A stretch of DNA of 64,000 nt from Streptomyces syringium (GCF_017876625.1 NZ_JAGIOH010000001.1:5415501-5479500), one strand, 5' to 3'; positions 1 to 8,797 are shown, numbered from the stretch's first letter. Notes: generated by a model from the letters alone, not told the origin. Program-made: numbers and translations.

Positions 1-927
1 CGCCGCGCGGGCCGCGGCCAGCGCCTCCGACCAGGCGGTGGGCAGCTCGGCCAGGCCCCGGCGGGGGGTTCCGATCCCCGCCGTGGCCGCCGAGGCCGCC
101 CCGGCCGCGCGCGGGGAGCGCAGCAGCCGCTCCGCCGCGGTGCGGGCCGGGGCGGGGGTGGTGAGGGCGCGCAGCCGGACCAGGGCGGCCAGCGCCGCCG
201 AGCCGTCGGGCAGCGAGTCCGGGACGGCGCAGAGCGCGGCGACGCCCGACTGCGCGGCGAGCATCGAGCCGGAGCCCGTGTCCGCCGGCGCCGCCGACCG
301 GTCCGGCTCGTCCCCGGCGGAGCCCGGTTCGCCCACCGGGCGCCAGGGGGCCACCGCGACGATCGCCAGCGGGCCGTCGGCCGCCGCTCCGAGCGCCTCC
401 CGCAGCGCGCCGCGCGCCGCGTCCCGCCCGGCGGAGCGGGCCGTCAGCAGCTCCCGCAGCAGCTCGCCCAGCTCGGCCCCGGCCCGGGCCTCCGCGGCCA
501 GCAGCGCGCCGATCCGGTCGGCGGTCTCCATGGCGTGCGCGAGCCGGGGGTCCGCGTACGGCAGGGCGAGATCGAGCCCCGCGAGCTGCTCGTCGTCCAG
601 CAGCCAGACATAGCCGTGGACCACCCCGCGGTGGCGCACGGGCAGACAGATGCGCCCCTTGAAGACCCCCGCCGCCGGGTCCGGCGGGATCCGCAGCGGC
701 GACTGGGCCCGCGCGATGCCGAACGCCTCGAACCACGCCCGGACCGCCGCCGTCGACCGGCGCTGGAGGATCGAGCGGGTGCGGACCGGGTCCATCATCA
801 GGTCGAGATCGTCGTCACCGCCGTGGGCGCCGAACGCGATCAGCCCGAAGTCGCGGTCCTCGAGCGTCGCGGGCGCGCCGAGCGCCGCCGAGATGTCGTC
901 CACGAGCTGCTGATAGTCGCCCCGCAT
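1..927 (-). CDS. PucR-family transcriptional regulator (3' part outside window)
   Basis: The frame opens with ATG at 927 behind a GGAAGGAG ribosome site and runs without a stop to the window edge, giving 309 codons. The visible part resembles the N-terminal sensory and GGDEF-like regions of PucR/CdaR-type regulators, including a late stretch GIGTPRRGLAELPTAW typical of that central domain. The C-terminal PucR helix-turn-helix would lie beyond base 1. The gene is divergent from the proline dehydrogenase gene, and regulators of this class often sit beside the catabolic genes they control, so control of proline degradation is the natural inference. DNA binding cannot be seen directly here. Confidence 0.8.
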   Translation of the reverse strand, partial: MRGDYQQLVDDISAALGAPATLEDRDFGLIAFGAHGGDDDLDLMMDPVRTRSILQRRSTAAVRAWFEAFGIARAQSPLRIPPDPAAGVFKGRICLPVRHRGVVHGYVWLLDDEQLAGLDLALPYADPRLAHAMETADRIGALLAAEARAGAELGELLRELLTARSAGRDAARGALREALGAAADGPLAIVAVAPWRPVGEPGSAGDEPDRSAAPADTGSGSMLAAQSGVAALCAVPDSLPDGSAALAALVRLRALTTPAPARTAAERLLRSPRAAGAASAATAGIGTPRRGLAELPTAWSEALAAARAA

Positions 928-1116
928 GCCGCGCTCCGCTCCTTCCCTCGGGTATTCCCCATGCCCGTGCCCCCATTGTCATACATCTGTCTGAGATCCC
1001 GGCCACGGATGCGTGACAGCTGTCGATGGCCGCGCGGTGGCATGAACTCTACGTTTCACGTTGAGTTACTTATGCCGACTCCCCAGGTGGGGGCGGCCGT
1101 CATTGTGGAGGTGCCC
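928..1116. promoter_or_regulatory. Divergent control region, pucR-like gene / proline dehydrogenase
   Basis: These 189 bases separate the divergent regulator and proline dehydrogenase genes. The stretch around 975-1075 is less GC-rich than its surroundings and contains several TGTC/GACA half-sites (for example TGTCATACATCTGTC). I cannot assign an operator or start point with certainty. It must hold both promoters unless transcription enters from outside. Confidence 0.45.
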
Positions 1117-2043
1117 GTGCTGGCTCCCGTGATCCTCGCCGCTTCGCGCAGCGACAAGATGCGCCGTTTCGTGTCGGCTGCCCCGGGCACCAAGCAGGTC
1201 GTCGACCGGTTCATCGCCGGCGAGACCGTCGACCAGGTCATCCCGATCGTGCAGGACGCCTCGGCCAAGGGCCTGGAGGTCACCCTGGACGTCGTGGGCG
1301 AGGACATCACCACGGTCGAGCAGTCCTACGCCGCCCGTGACGCCTACCTGGAGCTGATCGACCGCCTCAAGGCGCTCGGCCTCGGCACCAAGGCCGAGAT
1401 GTCGGTCAAGCTCTCCATGTTCGGCCAGGCCCTGGAGGGCGGCCACGAGCTGGCGCTCGCCAATGTCCGCCCGGTCGTCGAGGCCGCCGCCGCCATCGGC
1501 ACCACGGTCACCCTGGACGCCGAGGACCACACCACCCTCGACTCGATGTTCGCCATCCACGAGGAGCTGCGGAAGGACTTCCCGCAGACCGGCTGTGTGA
1601 TCCAGGCCTACCTCTTCCGCACCGAGGACGACGCCCGCCGGCTCGCCGCGGCCGGCAGCCGAGTGCGTATCGTGAAGGGTGCGTACAAGGAGCCCGCCTC
1701 CGTCGCGTACCTGGACAAGGCCGAGATCGACAAGGCGTTCGTCCGCATCGTCAAGATCCTCATGCAGGGCGAGGGCTACCCGATGATCGGGTCGCACGAC
1801 CCGCGTCTGATCGCCATCTCGCAGGAGCTGGCCCGGCAGGCGGGGCGCAAACTGGATGAGTACGAATTCCAGATGCTGTACGGCATCCGCAGCGACGAGC
1901 ACGTCCGGCTGGCCGCCGAGGGCCACCGGATGCGGGTGTACACCGCGTACGGCACCGACTGGTACGGCTACTTCATGCGCCGCCTCGCCGAGAAGCCCGC
2001 GAACCTGCTGTTCTTCGCCCGTTCCATCCTCACCACGGGCTGA
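1117..2043 (+). CDS. Proline dehydrogenase (monofunctional PRODH)
   Basis: This FAD enzyme oxidises L-proline to 1-pyrroline-5-carboxylate, the first step of proline catabolism. The 308-residue length fits the stand-alone actinobacterial enzyme rather than the bifunctional PutA. Visible family motifs are LDAEDHTTLDSM, RIVKGAYKEP and a C-terminal YFMRRLAEKP, whose paired arginines (near residue 288) bind the substrate carboxylate. GTG at 1117 is chosen as start because GGAGGTG lies five bases upstream and the protein then begins at the conserved LAPVILAASRSDKMRR; the same frame is open much further upstream. It is followed 42 bases later by pruA, so the two form a proline-to-glutamate operon. 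Confidence 0.93.
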   Translation: MLAPVILAASRSDKMRRFVSAAPGTKQVVDRFIAGETVDQVIPIVQDASAKGLEVTLDVVGEDITTVEQSYAARDAYLELIDRLKALGLGTKAEMSVKLSMFGQALEGGHELALANVRPVVEAAAAIGTTVTLDAEDHTTLDSMFAIHEELRKDFPQTGCVIQAYLFRTEDDARRLAAAGSRVRIVKGAYKEPASVAYLDKAEIDKAFVRIVKILMQGEGYPMIGSHDPRLIAISQELARQAGRKLDEYEFQMLYGIRSDEHVRLAAEGHRMRVYTAYGTDWYGYFMRRLAEKPANLLFFARSILTTG

Positions 2044-2085
2044 CCCCCGAACCCCCGCAAGAGCCCCGAAGGAGACACGGAACTC

Positions 2086-3717
2086 ATGGACGCCGTTACC
2101 CAGGTCCCCGCGCCGGTCAACGAGCCGGTGCACAGCTACGCCCCCGGTTCCCCGGAGCGTGCCCGCCTCGAGGCCAAGCTCAAGGAGCTGGCCGGCAACC
2201 CCATCGACCTGCCGATGACCATCAACGGTGAGAAGCGGATGGGCGGCGGCGAGCCGTTCCAGGTCGTGCAGCCGCACAACCACGCGGCCGTCATCGGCAC
2301 CTTCAACAACGCCACCGTCCGGGACGCCCAGGACGCGGTCGACGCCGCCCTGGCCGCCGCCCCGGCGTGGCGCGCGATGTCCTTCGACGACCGCGCGGCG
2401 ATCATCCTGCGCGCCGCCGAGCTGCTGGCCGGCCCCTGGCGCGAGACGCTGGCCGCCTCCACCATGCTCGGCCAGTCGAAGACCGCCCAGCAGGCGGAGA
2501 TCGACACCCCCTGTGAGCTCGTCGACTTCTGGCGCTTCAACGTGCACTTCGCGCGCCAGATTCTCGCCGAGCAGCCGGTCGCCAACTCCGCCGGTGTGTG
2601 GAACCGCAGCGACCACCGTCCGCTCGAGGGCTTCGTCTACGCGATCACGCCCTTCAACTTCACCGCCATCGCGGGCAACCTGCCGACCGCCCCGGCCCTG
2701 ATGGGCAACGTGGTCGTCTGGAAGCCGTCCCCGACCCAGACCCACTCCGCCGTGCTGCTGATGCAGCTCCTGGAGGAGGCGGGCCTGCCCAAGGGCGTCA
2801 TCAACCTGGTGACCGGTGACGGCATCGCCGTCTCCGAGGTGGCCCTGAACCACCCCGAGCTGGCCGGTATCCACTTCACCGGCTCGACCAAGACCTTCCA
2901 GTACCTGTGGAAGACGGTCGGCAACAACATCGAGAAGTACAAGTCCTACCCGCGTCTGGTCGGCGAGACCGGTGGCAAGGACTTCGTCGTCGCGCACCCG
3001 AGCGCCGACCCGGCGATCCTGAAGACCGCGCTGACCCGCGGCTCCTTCGAGTTCCAGGGCCAGAAGTGCTCGGCCTCCTCCCGCGCCTACATCCCGCGTT
3101 CCCTCTGGGACAACGGCTTCAAGGAGCAGTTCGCGGCCGAGGTCGACGGCATCACCATGGGTGACGTCACCGACCTGTCGCACTTCATCGGCGCCGTCAT
3201 CGACGACCGTTCGTTCGCCAAGAACAAGGCCGCGATCGACCGGGCCAAGTCCGACCCGACCTGCACGATCATCGCGGGCGGCACGTACGACGACTCGGTC
3301 GGCTACTTCGTCCGCCCGACGGTCATCGAGTGCACGGACCCGGAGAACGAGGTCTTCACGACCGAGTACTTCGGCCCGATCCTCGCCGTCCACGTCTACG
3401 AGGACGCCGACTTCGACGCGATGCTGGCCCAGATGGAGTCCGTCTCGGCGTACGCCCTGACCGGCTCGATCATCGCCCAGGACCGCTACGCGGCGGCCGA
3501 CGCGATGGAGAAGCTCCGCTTCGCCGCGGGCAACTTCTACATCAACGACAAGTCGACCGGTGCCGTCGTCGGCCAGCAGCCCTTCGGTGGCGGCCGCGCG
3601 TCCGGCACCAACGACAAGGCCGGCGCCGCGTCCAACCTGATGCGCTGGACCTCGACCCGCTCCATCAAGGAGACGCTGGTCCCGCCGACCGAGTACGGCT
3701 ACCCGCACATGGGCTGA
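2086..3717 (+). CDS. pruA: L-glutamate gamma-semialdehyde dehydrogenase
   Basis: This NAD-dependent aldehyde dehydrogenase converts glutamate semialdehyde, the hydrated P5C, to glutamate. It completes proline breakdown started by the preceding gene. The 543-residue protein carries the aldehyde dehydrogenase catalytic residues: Glu near 294 in VGETGGKDF and Cys near 328 in FQGQKCSASS. HFTGSTKTF marks the cofactor-binding region, and QQPFGGGRASGTNDKAG is typical of the P5C dehydrogenase subfamily. ATG at 2086 has an AAGGAG site about ten bases upstream. A strong hairpin terminator follows the stop codon. Confidence 0.97.
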   Translation: MDAVTQVPAPVNEPVHSYAPGSPERARLEAKLKELAGNPIDLPMTINGEKRMGGGEPFQVVQPHNHAAVIGTFNNATVRDAQDAVDAALAAAPAWRAMSFDDRAAIILRAAELLAGPWRETLAASTMLGQSKTAQQAEIDTPCELVDFWRFNVHFARQILAEQPVANSAGVWNRSDHRPLEGFVYAITPFNFTAIAGNLPTAPALMGNVVVWKPSPTQTHSAVLLMQLLEEAGLPKGVINLVTGDGIAVSEVALNHPELAGIHFTGSTKTFQYLWKTVGNNIEKYKSYPRLVGETGGKDFVVAHPSADPAILKTALTRGSFEFQGQKCSASSRAYIPRSLWDNGFKEQFAAEVDGITMGDVTDLSHFIGAVIDDRSFAKNKAAIDRAKSDPTCTIIAGGTYDDSVGYFVRPTVIECTDPENEVFTTEYFGPILAVHVYEDADFDAMLAQMESVSAYALTGSIIAQDRYAAADAMEKLRFAAGNFYINDKSTGAVVGQQPFGGGRASGTNDKAGAASNLMRWTSTRSIKETLVPPTEYGYPHMG

Positions 3718-3730
3718 CCAGCCCTTTCAC

Positions 3731-3778
3731 AAGCGACGCCGCCGCCCGGCTCCCCAGCCGGGCGGCGGCGTCGCTTTT
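3731..3778. terminator. Bidirectional intrinsic terminator after pruA
   Basis: A perfect 20-bp inverted repeat (3731-3750 with 3757-3776) encloses a six-base loop and is followed by TTTT on the plus strand. It lies between convergent pruA and the small secreted-protein gene and can serve both. Confidence 0.9.
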
Positions 3779-3860
3779 CCGGTTTCCGGGATCCTCCCCG
3801 GTCCCCACGGCCGGCCGCCGGACCGGCAGTGGAGCGTGCCGCGGAGGTGCGGCGGTGGTC

Positions 3861-4217
3861 CTACAGACCGCCGCAGTACGGCGGGATGATGTTGGCGTGG
3901 GCCACATAGCCGCGGGTGCCCTTGGGCAGCCCGCCCCTGCTCTTGGCCTTCAGCTGGACGTAGTCCCACTTGCCCGACTTGCTGAGGATCCGGATCGGGT
4001 CCTTGAAGTAGAGCTGGCCCTTGACGCCGCTCGACGCGCTCGCCTTGGTGCGCAGCCGGGTGCCGTCGGTGTAGATGGCCGCGTTGTCCGCGTTGCACGG
4101 CTTGGCCGCCGCCGCGCGCTGCGGTGCCGCGGTGGCCGCCTGGGCCGGGGCGGCCAGGGCGGCGGTGCCGATCAGCGCGACGGTGGTGAGCGCGAGGGAT
4201 ATTCGACGCACGGGCAT
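3861..4217 (-). CDS. Small secreted SH3-like protein
   Basis: The 118-residue product begins with a Sec signal peptide: basic MPVRR, a hydrophobic stretch, then an Ala-rich cleavage region APAQA near residue 27. The mature part has two cysteines, in KPCNADN and the C-terminal PPYCGGL, which could form one disulphide. Its central portion (TDGTRLRTKAS, KSGKWDYVQLK, RGYVAHANI) resembles bacterial SH3-type domains found in exported Streptomyces proteins. The role is not known; cell-wall association is a guess from the fold. ATG at 4217 has GGAGGA a few bases upstream. The 179-base region before it contains repeated GTGACA motifs and probably its promoter. Confidence 0.75.
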   Translation of the reverse strand: MPVRRISLALTTVALIGTAALAAPAQAATAAPQRAAAAKPCNADNAAIYTDGTRLRTKASASSGVKGQLYFKDPIRILSKSGKWDYVQLKAKSRGGLPKGTRGYVAHANIIPPYCGGL

Positions 4218-4396
4218 GTCCTCCGGTGGGTGGAGCGAGTGGAACGGTGAATCAAGATCGCGGCTACGGCCGCGGCGATCACCTTAAGCGCCGTCGGGTC
4301 GTGCTCGTATGGCGGTTTTGTCACGCCCCTGTCACGGGTGGTGCGGACGGCGGCGTCCCCGCGGGCGGCGCGCGTCGCAGCGGGAGCGGGCGGACG

Positions 4397-5281
4397 TCAC
4401 AGCGCCACCAGCATCGCGAGCGGCAGCGCCGACAGCAGGGAGCCGAGTCGACCGAGGAGGCCGCCGAAGCCCGGCAGCCAGCTGCCCGTACCCTCCGCGC
4501 CGGCCTCGCGGGTGAGCGCGGAACCGAGCAGACCGCCCACGACACAGCCGCACAGCACCGCGGCCCACAGGCTGACCGTGAACCCGCCGACCGCGCCCAG
4601 GCCGACGGCCACGCCCATGCCCCCCGTGAGCACGTGCGCCCACGTCCGGTCGGGGGAGAGCCGGGACAGCGGCCGGGCCAGGCCGCCGCCCAGCCGGGCC
4701 AACAGGGCCCCTCCGCACCAGGCGGCCACATCACCGAAGGCGACGGCCACGACCACGGCGATCGCCGTGCCCTCCAGCACCAGGAGTCCGCTCAGCGTCA
4801 ACGGGATCCACAGCACCCCGAAGACCGTGCGCGCCGCCCGCTCACCGGCCCGCGCGGGATCCCCGGACAGCACCGCCGCCAGCACGCACGCGACCAGCAC
4901 GAGCGCCGGGAACCGCAGGTCGAAACGCACCTCCTCCGGCAGCACATGGGCCACATACGCCAGCGGCGGCACCAGCACGGCCGCGACGCCCAGCACCACC
5001 CGCTCGCCCCGCGCGAGGCGCAGCAGAGCCGCGTACTCCGCCACCGCGACCAGCCCCAGCACGGCCGGCAGCAACAGCGGCCCCGGCGAGTCCACCGGGT
5101 ACAGCGCGGCGAAGAACAACAGCGCCGCCACGACCGAAGTGCCCCAGGCGCGCCGCAGTTCACGGCGGGCGGTGACGCCCGCGGGGAGGACCGCGACGGC
5201 CGCACCGGCGACGGCCAGCGCCCCCGCGACGACCGGCAGGGCGCGGCCGAACGCCTCCTCGGCTTCCAACAGCGCACTCAT
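4397..5281 (-). CDS. CdsA-like membrane protein with degraded active site
   Basis: This 294-residue polytopic membrane protein has the layout of phosphatidate cytidylyltransferase (CTP_transf_1), which makes CDP-diacylglycerol. The C-terminal CDS signature can be aligned, but the key residues are changed. The Lys-Arg pair is TR (257-258), the Lys-Asp pair is EG (263-264), the loop PGHGG is PGFGG (His to Phe at 272), and the DRxDS metal-binding motif is GRLGS (277-281). All the signature aspartates are missing, so classical activity is unlikely. It overlaps a short upstream ORF by four bases, suggesting coupled translation. It could be a pseudoenzyme with a lipid-binding or regulatory role. 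Confidence 0.7.
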   Translation of the reverse strand: MSALLEAEEAFGRALPVVAGALAVAGAAVAVLPAGVTARRELRRAWGTSVVAALLFFAALYPVDSPGPLLLPAVLGLVAVAEYAALLRLARGERVVLGVAAVLVPPLAYVAHVLPEEVRFDLRFPALVLVACVLAAVLSGDPARAGERAARTVFGVLWIPLTLSGLLVLEGTAIAVVVAVAFGDVAAWCGGALLARLGGGLARPLSRLSPDRTWAHVLTGGMGVAVGLGAVGGFTVSLWAAVLCGCVVGGLLGSALTREAGAEGTGSWLPGFGGLLGRLGSLLSALPLAMLVAL

Positions 5282-5343
5282 CGCGCCTCGTCGGGCAGGA
5301 GGCGGGCCGGGGCCCAGGGTTCGCGTACGTACTGGCCGTTCAT
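5278..5343 (-). CDS. Possible 21-residue ORF coupled to the CdsA-like gene
   Basis: A 21-codon frame starting at ATG 5343 ends in TGA that overlaps the ATG of the next gene (ATGA). All codons fit Streptomyces usage. The peptide starts MNGQYVREPWAPARLLP. It has no recognisable domain and the upstream AGGG is a modest ribosome site. The tight stop/start overlap suggests a coupling leader, but it may be chance. Confidence 0.35.
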   Translation of the reverse strand: MNGQYVREPWAPARLLPDEAR

Positions 5344-5433
5344 GGGCCCTACTGTCGCCGACCCGTTTCCGCGCTGTACGGGCGGGTGGAGCCGCACCCC
5401 CGTCTCAGATAGTAGGAAGGCCGACTAAATGTG

Positions 5434-5462
5434 CAGACAGCGCGTCCCCGCTGACCTAGCGT
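5434..5462 (+). promoter_or_regulatory. Candidate promoter for the small basic protein gene
   Basis: CAGACA (5434-5439) and TAGCGT (5457-5462) are separated by 17 bases, a good match to vegetative sigma-70-type boxes. This predicts an untranslated leader of about 140 bases before the ATG at 5612. An AT-richer stretch, CAGATAGTAGGAAGG, lies just upstream. Nothing else coding is evident between 5344 and 5611. Confidence 0.4.
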
Positions 5463-5611
5463 GGAAGCAGCCGAACGTCCCGCTCCATCGAGCGAAGGCG
5501 GTTGCGGCCCGGTGCGTGAGCGCAGGTGATCCCTGCCGTACGCGGGCCCCCGCACTCTTTCCGGCTCTCATCCGCACTTCTCGGGCTTCCATTCAGAGGA
5601 GACGTGACTTC

Positions 5612-5764
5612 ATGGCCGAGACCGTCGTCCGCAGGACCCGCCGCGGCGCCCGCGGCACCCGCACCTCCGACACCACCGCCCACAAGACCGACCGCGCCAA
5701 CGCCGCCGCCGCGCTCCAGCGCGCGCTCGACCGCCGCGACAACGGCGGCGCGACGGGTCACTGA
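5612..5764 (+). CDS. Small basic hypothetical protein, 50 residues
   Basis: The short protein is rich in Arg, Thr and Ala (it begins MAETVVRRTRRGARGTRTS) and has no membrane segment or known motif. The start ATG at 5612 has AGAGGAGA about nine bases upstream, and the codons show normal high third-position GC, so it is likely a real gene. An upstream promoter candidate and a repeat element downstream frame it. The function is unknown; the basic N-terminus could bind nucleic acid, but that is only an inference from charge. Confidence 0.6.
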   Translation: MAETVVRRTRRGARGTRTSDTTAHKTDRANAAAALQRALDRRDNGGATGH

Positions 5765-5779
5765 GCGCCCTGCGGGCGC

Positions 5780-5849
5780 GTCCTCAAACGCCGGACAGGC
5801 TGCTTTCGGCTGGGGTCAGCCACATCCAGCCCGTCCGGCGATCGAGGAC
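5780..5849. repeat. REP-like intergenic inverted repeat
   Basis: Imperfect 22-base arms at 5780-5801 and 5828-5849 match at 19 of 22 positions and flank a 26-base centre. The core CGCCGGAC...GTCCGGCG with flanking TCCTCAA/GAGGA is a dispersed palindromic element common between Streptomyces genes. A related partial copy (CCAGCCCG...GCCCGGCGCTTGAGG) appears near 11630-11668. It may act as a transcription terminator. Confidence 0.55.
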
Positions 5850-5927
5850 ACCGCCGCGCAGCGGAGGTGCGCGTGAGGCGGCCCGCAGCCGCTGTTTCTT
5901 CTCCGCCGCGCGTTACGTCGCGCCGAC

Positions 5928-6021
5928 GCTCCGCGTCACTTCGCGGTGCTAGTTCTTCTCGGCTCCGCTCCGCGTCACTTCGCGGTGCTAGTTCTTCTCG
6001 GCTCCGCTCCGCGTCACTTCG
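5928..6021. repeat. 39-bp tandem repeat spanning a gene's 3' end
   Basis: Two exact 39-base units (5928-5966 and 5967-6005) are followed by a 16-base partial third copy. The unit includes the last codons and TAG stop of the minus-strand metallophosphoesterase gene, so the gene end has been duplicated outward. Because 39 is divisible by three, each copy carries the stop in the same frame. Confidence 0.9.
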
Positions 6022-7565
6022 AAGTAATCCACCCGCGCTCCGCTCTCCGCCAGTGCCGTCACCCGCAGTCGCGGGTGGCGGCCCGGCTCGGCCTCGACGG
6101 CGAGGAAGGAGAAGCCGGTGTAGCGCACACGTGACCACTCCACCGTCTCCGGGCGCTTCACCCGGCCCTTCCCCCAGTGGTAGCTGGCGATGCCGTCGAG
6201 GTCCTTCACACGGCCCTCGTAGCTGTCCGGCACCGGGAAGTCGTACAGCGCCTTGCCCGCCCCGCCCGCGGTGACGTACACAATGCCGTCGCGCGTCCCG
6301 TCGACGCTCCCACCGATCGGGACCTTCCTGCCCACTCGCCCGCCGCGGATCGCGTCGGTCCGTTCGTAGACGTGATTGTGGCCGTTGATCACCAGGTCCA
6401 CCTGGTGCTTCTCGAACAGCGGCAGCCATGCCTCGCGCACCCCGCCGTCCGACGCGTGCGCCTTCGTCGTCGAGAACGCGCAGTGGTGGAAGAAGACGAC
6501 GAGGAAATCGATCCCGCGCCGCCCGCGCAACTCCCGCAGCCGCCGGTCCAGCCAGGCGGTCTGTCTGCCGCCGGTGTAACCGGTGTTGGCGGCGATCTCG
6601 TACGAGACGTCGTTGGCGTCCAGCGCGACGACCCCCACGTTTCCGTAGGTGAAGGAGTAGACGCCCGGCGCCTGGCGCGGGTCGAAGCCGTTGTCCGGCA
6701 GGGTCCAGCGGGCCCGCTGACCGCCGTAGCCGTTGGGGGAGTACCAGGCCTCCATGTCGTGGTTGCCGGTGGTCACCATCCACGGCACCCGCGCCGCCAC
6801 GGACTCGGTCTGGGCGAGGAACTGGTCCCACACCCGCGCGTCGTAGACGTCCGTCGGCTTGCCCCCGCCGCTGGAGTCGGCGTAGCAGATGTCGCCCGCG
6901 TGGAGATGGAACGCGGGGTTCTGGCCGAGGATCAGCTGGTCGTTGGCGAGCGCGTCGTAGCTGACGCCCTGGTCGCCGAAGGCGGTGAAGACGAATCTCT
7001 CCGCGCTCTGTGGGGCGGTGCGGAAGGTGCCGATGGTCGCGAAGTGGCGCGGGTCGGCGGGGTCGTGGCCGGTGTGGCCGACGCCGTAGTAGTACGTCCT
7101 GCCCGGGCTGAGGCCGTCCAGCGCCGCGTGCAGATAGACCTGGTCGACGGCCGGGAGCTTTTTGCTGAGCGCGGGCGTGTGCAGAGCGCGCACCTCCGCC
7201 GCCACGCGCAGGCCGAGGTCCCACGGTTCGAGGCCCACCCGGACGAACGGGTCCCTGACCGCGAACGGCACCTGCCAGGAGATCCGCATCTGCGTCCTCG
7301 GATCGGCGCCGAAGGCGAGATGGCGGCCGAAGGGCGCGACCACCGAGCCGTCCACCCGGGCGGTCGCGGGCGCGCCGACCAGGGTGGGGCCCGCGTACGC
7401 GCCCGCGCCGCCGAGGACACCCAGCCCGGCGACCGTCCCGGCCGTGGCGGCACCGGCGCGCAGCATCCCGCGCCGGGTGAGCTTCGTCCGCAGATACTCG
7501 TGCTGCTCGGCCATCGTCATCCGGACGGCGAGGTGGTCGGGGATGCCTACCCGTGGTGTCTCCAT
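5988..7565 (-). CDS. Tat-exported purple-acid-phosphatase-like metallophosphoesterase
   Basis: The 525-residue protein has a twin-arginine signal (LTRRGMLRAG, about residues 29-38), then a purple-acid-phosphatase N-terminal fibronectin-like domain and a calcineurin-type catalytic domain. Metal ligands are visible in order: FGDQG, HAGDICYAD, TGNHDME, FFHHC and NGHNHVYERT. It is predicted to hydrolyse phosphate esters outside the cytoplasm, useful under phosphate limitation. The start is uncertain: ATG at 7565 has no strong ribosome site, and an in-frame ATG lies 16 codons downstream (MTMAEQ), still before the signal. The 3' end is duplicated as a 39-bp tandem repeat. It is divergent from leuB. 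Confidence 0.88.
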   Translation of the reverse strand: METPRVGIPDHLAVRMTMAEQHEYLRTKLTRRGMLRAGAATAGTVAGLGVLGGAGAYAGPTLVGAPATARVDGSVVAPFGRHLAFGADPRTQMRISWQVPFAVRDPFVRVGLEPWDLGLRVAAEVRALHTPALSKKLPAVDQVYLHAALDGLSPGRTYYYGVGHTGHDPADPRHFATIGTFRTAPQSAERFVFTAFGDQGVSYDALANDQLILGQNPAFHLHAGDICYADSSGGGKPTDVYDARVWDQFLAQTESVAARVPWMVTTGNHDMEAWYSPNGYGGQRARWTLPDNGFDPRQAPGVYSFTYGNVGVVALDANDVSYEIAANTGYTGGRQTAWLDRRLRELRGRRGIDFLVVFFHHCAFSTTKAHASDGGVREAWLPLFEKHQVDLVINGHNHVYERTDAIRGGRVGRKVPIGGSVDGTRDGIVYVTAGGAGKALYDFPVPDSYEGRVKDLDGIASYHWGKGRVKRPETVEWSRVRYTGFSFLAVEAEPGRHPRLRVTALAESGARVDYFEVTRSGAEKN

Positions 7566-7695
7566 GCTCGAAAACGTCCCAGGAACGAGCGACACCGTCC
7601 CGTCCTTGAGGTGAACGTGACCTGACCGGACCGCCATCTGTCCGGATCGTGGACATCGCGTGTCAACCACCGGGACGGCGGAGTACGGTCCCGCT

Positions 7696-8736
7696 ATGTC
7701 TCGCACCATGCGCCTCGCAGTGATCCCCGGTGACGGTATCGGCCAGGAAGTCGTGGCCCAGGGCCTCAAGGTCCTCAATGCCGTCCTTCCTTCGGACGTG
7801 AAGCTGGAGACCCGGGAGTACGATCTCGGCGCCCGGCGCTGGCACGCGACCGGCGAGACCCTGCCGGACGCCGAGCTCGAATCCCTCAAGGACCACGACG
7901 CGATCCTGCTCGGCGCGGTCGGCGACCCCTCCGTGCCGTCCGGCGTGCTCGAGCGCGGGCTGCTGCTCAAGCTGCGCTTCGCCTTCGACCACTACGTCAA
8001 TCTGCGCCCCTCGAAGCTCTTCCCCCACACGGACACCCCGCTCGCCGGACGCCCGGAGATCGACTTCATCGTCGTCCGCGAGGGCACCGAGGGCCCCTAC
8101 GTCGGCAACGGCGGCAGCCTGCGCACCGGCACCCCCCACGAGGTCGCCACCGAGGTCAGCCTCAACACGGCGCTGGGCGTGGAGCGCGTGGTGCGCGACG
8201 CGTACGAGCGCGCGCAGGCCCGGCCGCGCAAGAAGCTGACCCTCGTCCACAAGAACAACGTCCTCGTCTACGCGGGCCACCTGTGGAAGAACGTCTTCGA
8301 CCGGGTCGGCCGGGAATACCCCGAGGTCACCACCGACTATCTGCACGTCGACGCGGCGACGATCTTCTTCGTCACCCAGCCCGAGCGTTTCGACGTCATC
8401 GTCACCGACAACCTCTTCGGTGACATCCTCACCGACCTCGCCGCCGCCGTCACCGGTGGCATCGGCCTGGCCGCCTCCGGGAACATCAACCCGACCGGCG
8501 CCTTCCCGTCGATGTTCGAACCGGTCCACGGCTCCGCGCCCGACATCGCCGGCACCGGCAAGGCCGACCCCACGGCCGCCGTCCTCTCCGTCGCGCTGCT
8601 GCTGCGCCACCTCGGCCACGAGGCGGAGGCGGACCGCGTCGAGGAGGCCGTCGCCGACGACCTCGCCGCCCGCGGCACAGGCCCCCGTACGACGGACGAG
8701 ATCGGCGACGCGCTCGCCGCACGAGTATCCGGCTGA
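7696..8736 (+). CDS. leuB: 3-isopropylmalate dehydrogenase
   Basis: This enzyme oxidatively decarboxylates 3-isopropylmalate to 2-ketoisocaproate in leucine synthesis. The 346-residue protein has the decarboxylating dehydrogenase fold: [13 protein letters not shown] at the N-terminus, [19 protein letters not shown], the substrate and metal segment [10 protein letters not shown], and [17 protein letters not shown] at 7696 gives the usual actinobacterial N-terminus. A -10-like TACGGT ends six bases before it and no clear ribosome site is present, so the transcript may be leaderless. Leucine-pathway partners leuCD lie 30 kb away in this window; ilvE follows after a hairpin. Confidence 0.96.
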   Translation: MSRTMRLAVIPGDGIGQEVVAQGLKVLNAVLPSDVKLETREYDLGARRWHATGETLPDAELESLKDHDAILLGAVGDPSVPSGVLERGLLLKLRFAFDHYVNLRPSKLFPHTDTPLAGRPEIDFIVVREGTEGPYVGNGGSLRTGTPHEVATEVSLNTALGVERVVRDAYERAQARPRKKLTLVHKNNVLVYAGHLWKNVFDRVGREYPEVTTDYLHVDAATIFFVTQPERFDVIVTDNLFGDILTDLAAAVTGGIGLAASGNINPTGAFPSMFEPVHGSAPDIAGTGKADPTAAVLSVALLLRHLGHEAEADRVEEAVADDLAARGTGPRTTDEIGDALAARVSG

Positions 8737-8771
8737 CCCGGCCGCCCCGGCTCCCGGCACCCTCCCCGATG

Positions 8772-8797
8772 GCGGTGCTCTACCCGTAGAGCACCGC
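8772..8797 (+). terminator. Hairpin after leuB
   Basis: A perfect 11-bp stem (8772-8782 with 8787-8797) closes a CCCG loop 35 bases after the leuB stop. No uridine run follows, so it may be an RNA-processing or weak termination signal. Confidence 0.6.

Noticed and set aside
1066-3708. An 880-codon open frame on the minus strand opposite proline dehydrogenase and pruA
   Set aside because: It is a mirror of GC-rich codons of two certain genes; the peptide is Arg/Gly/Val-rich without domains.
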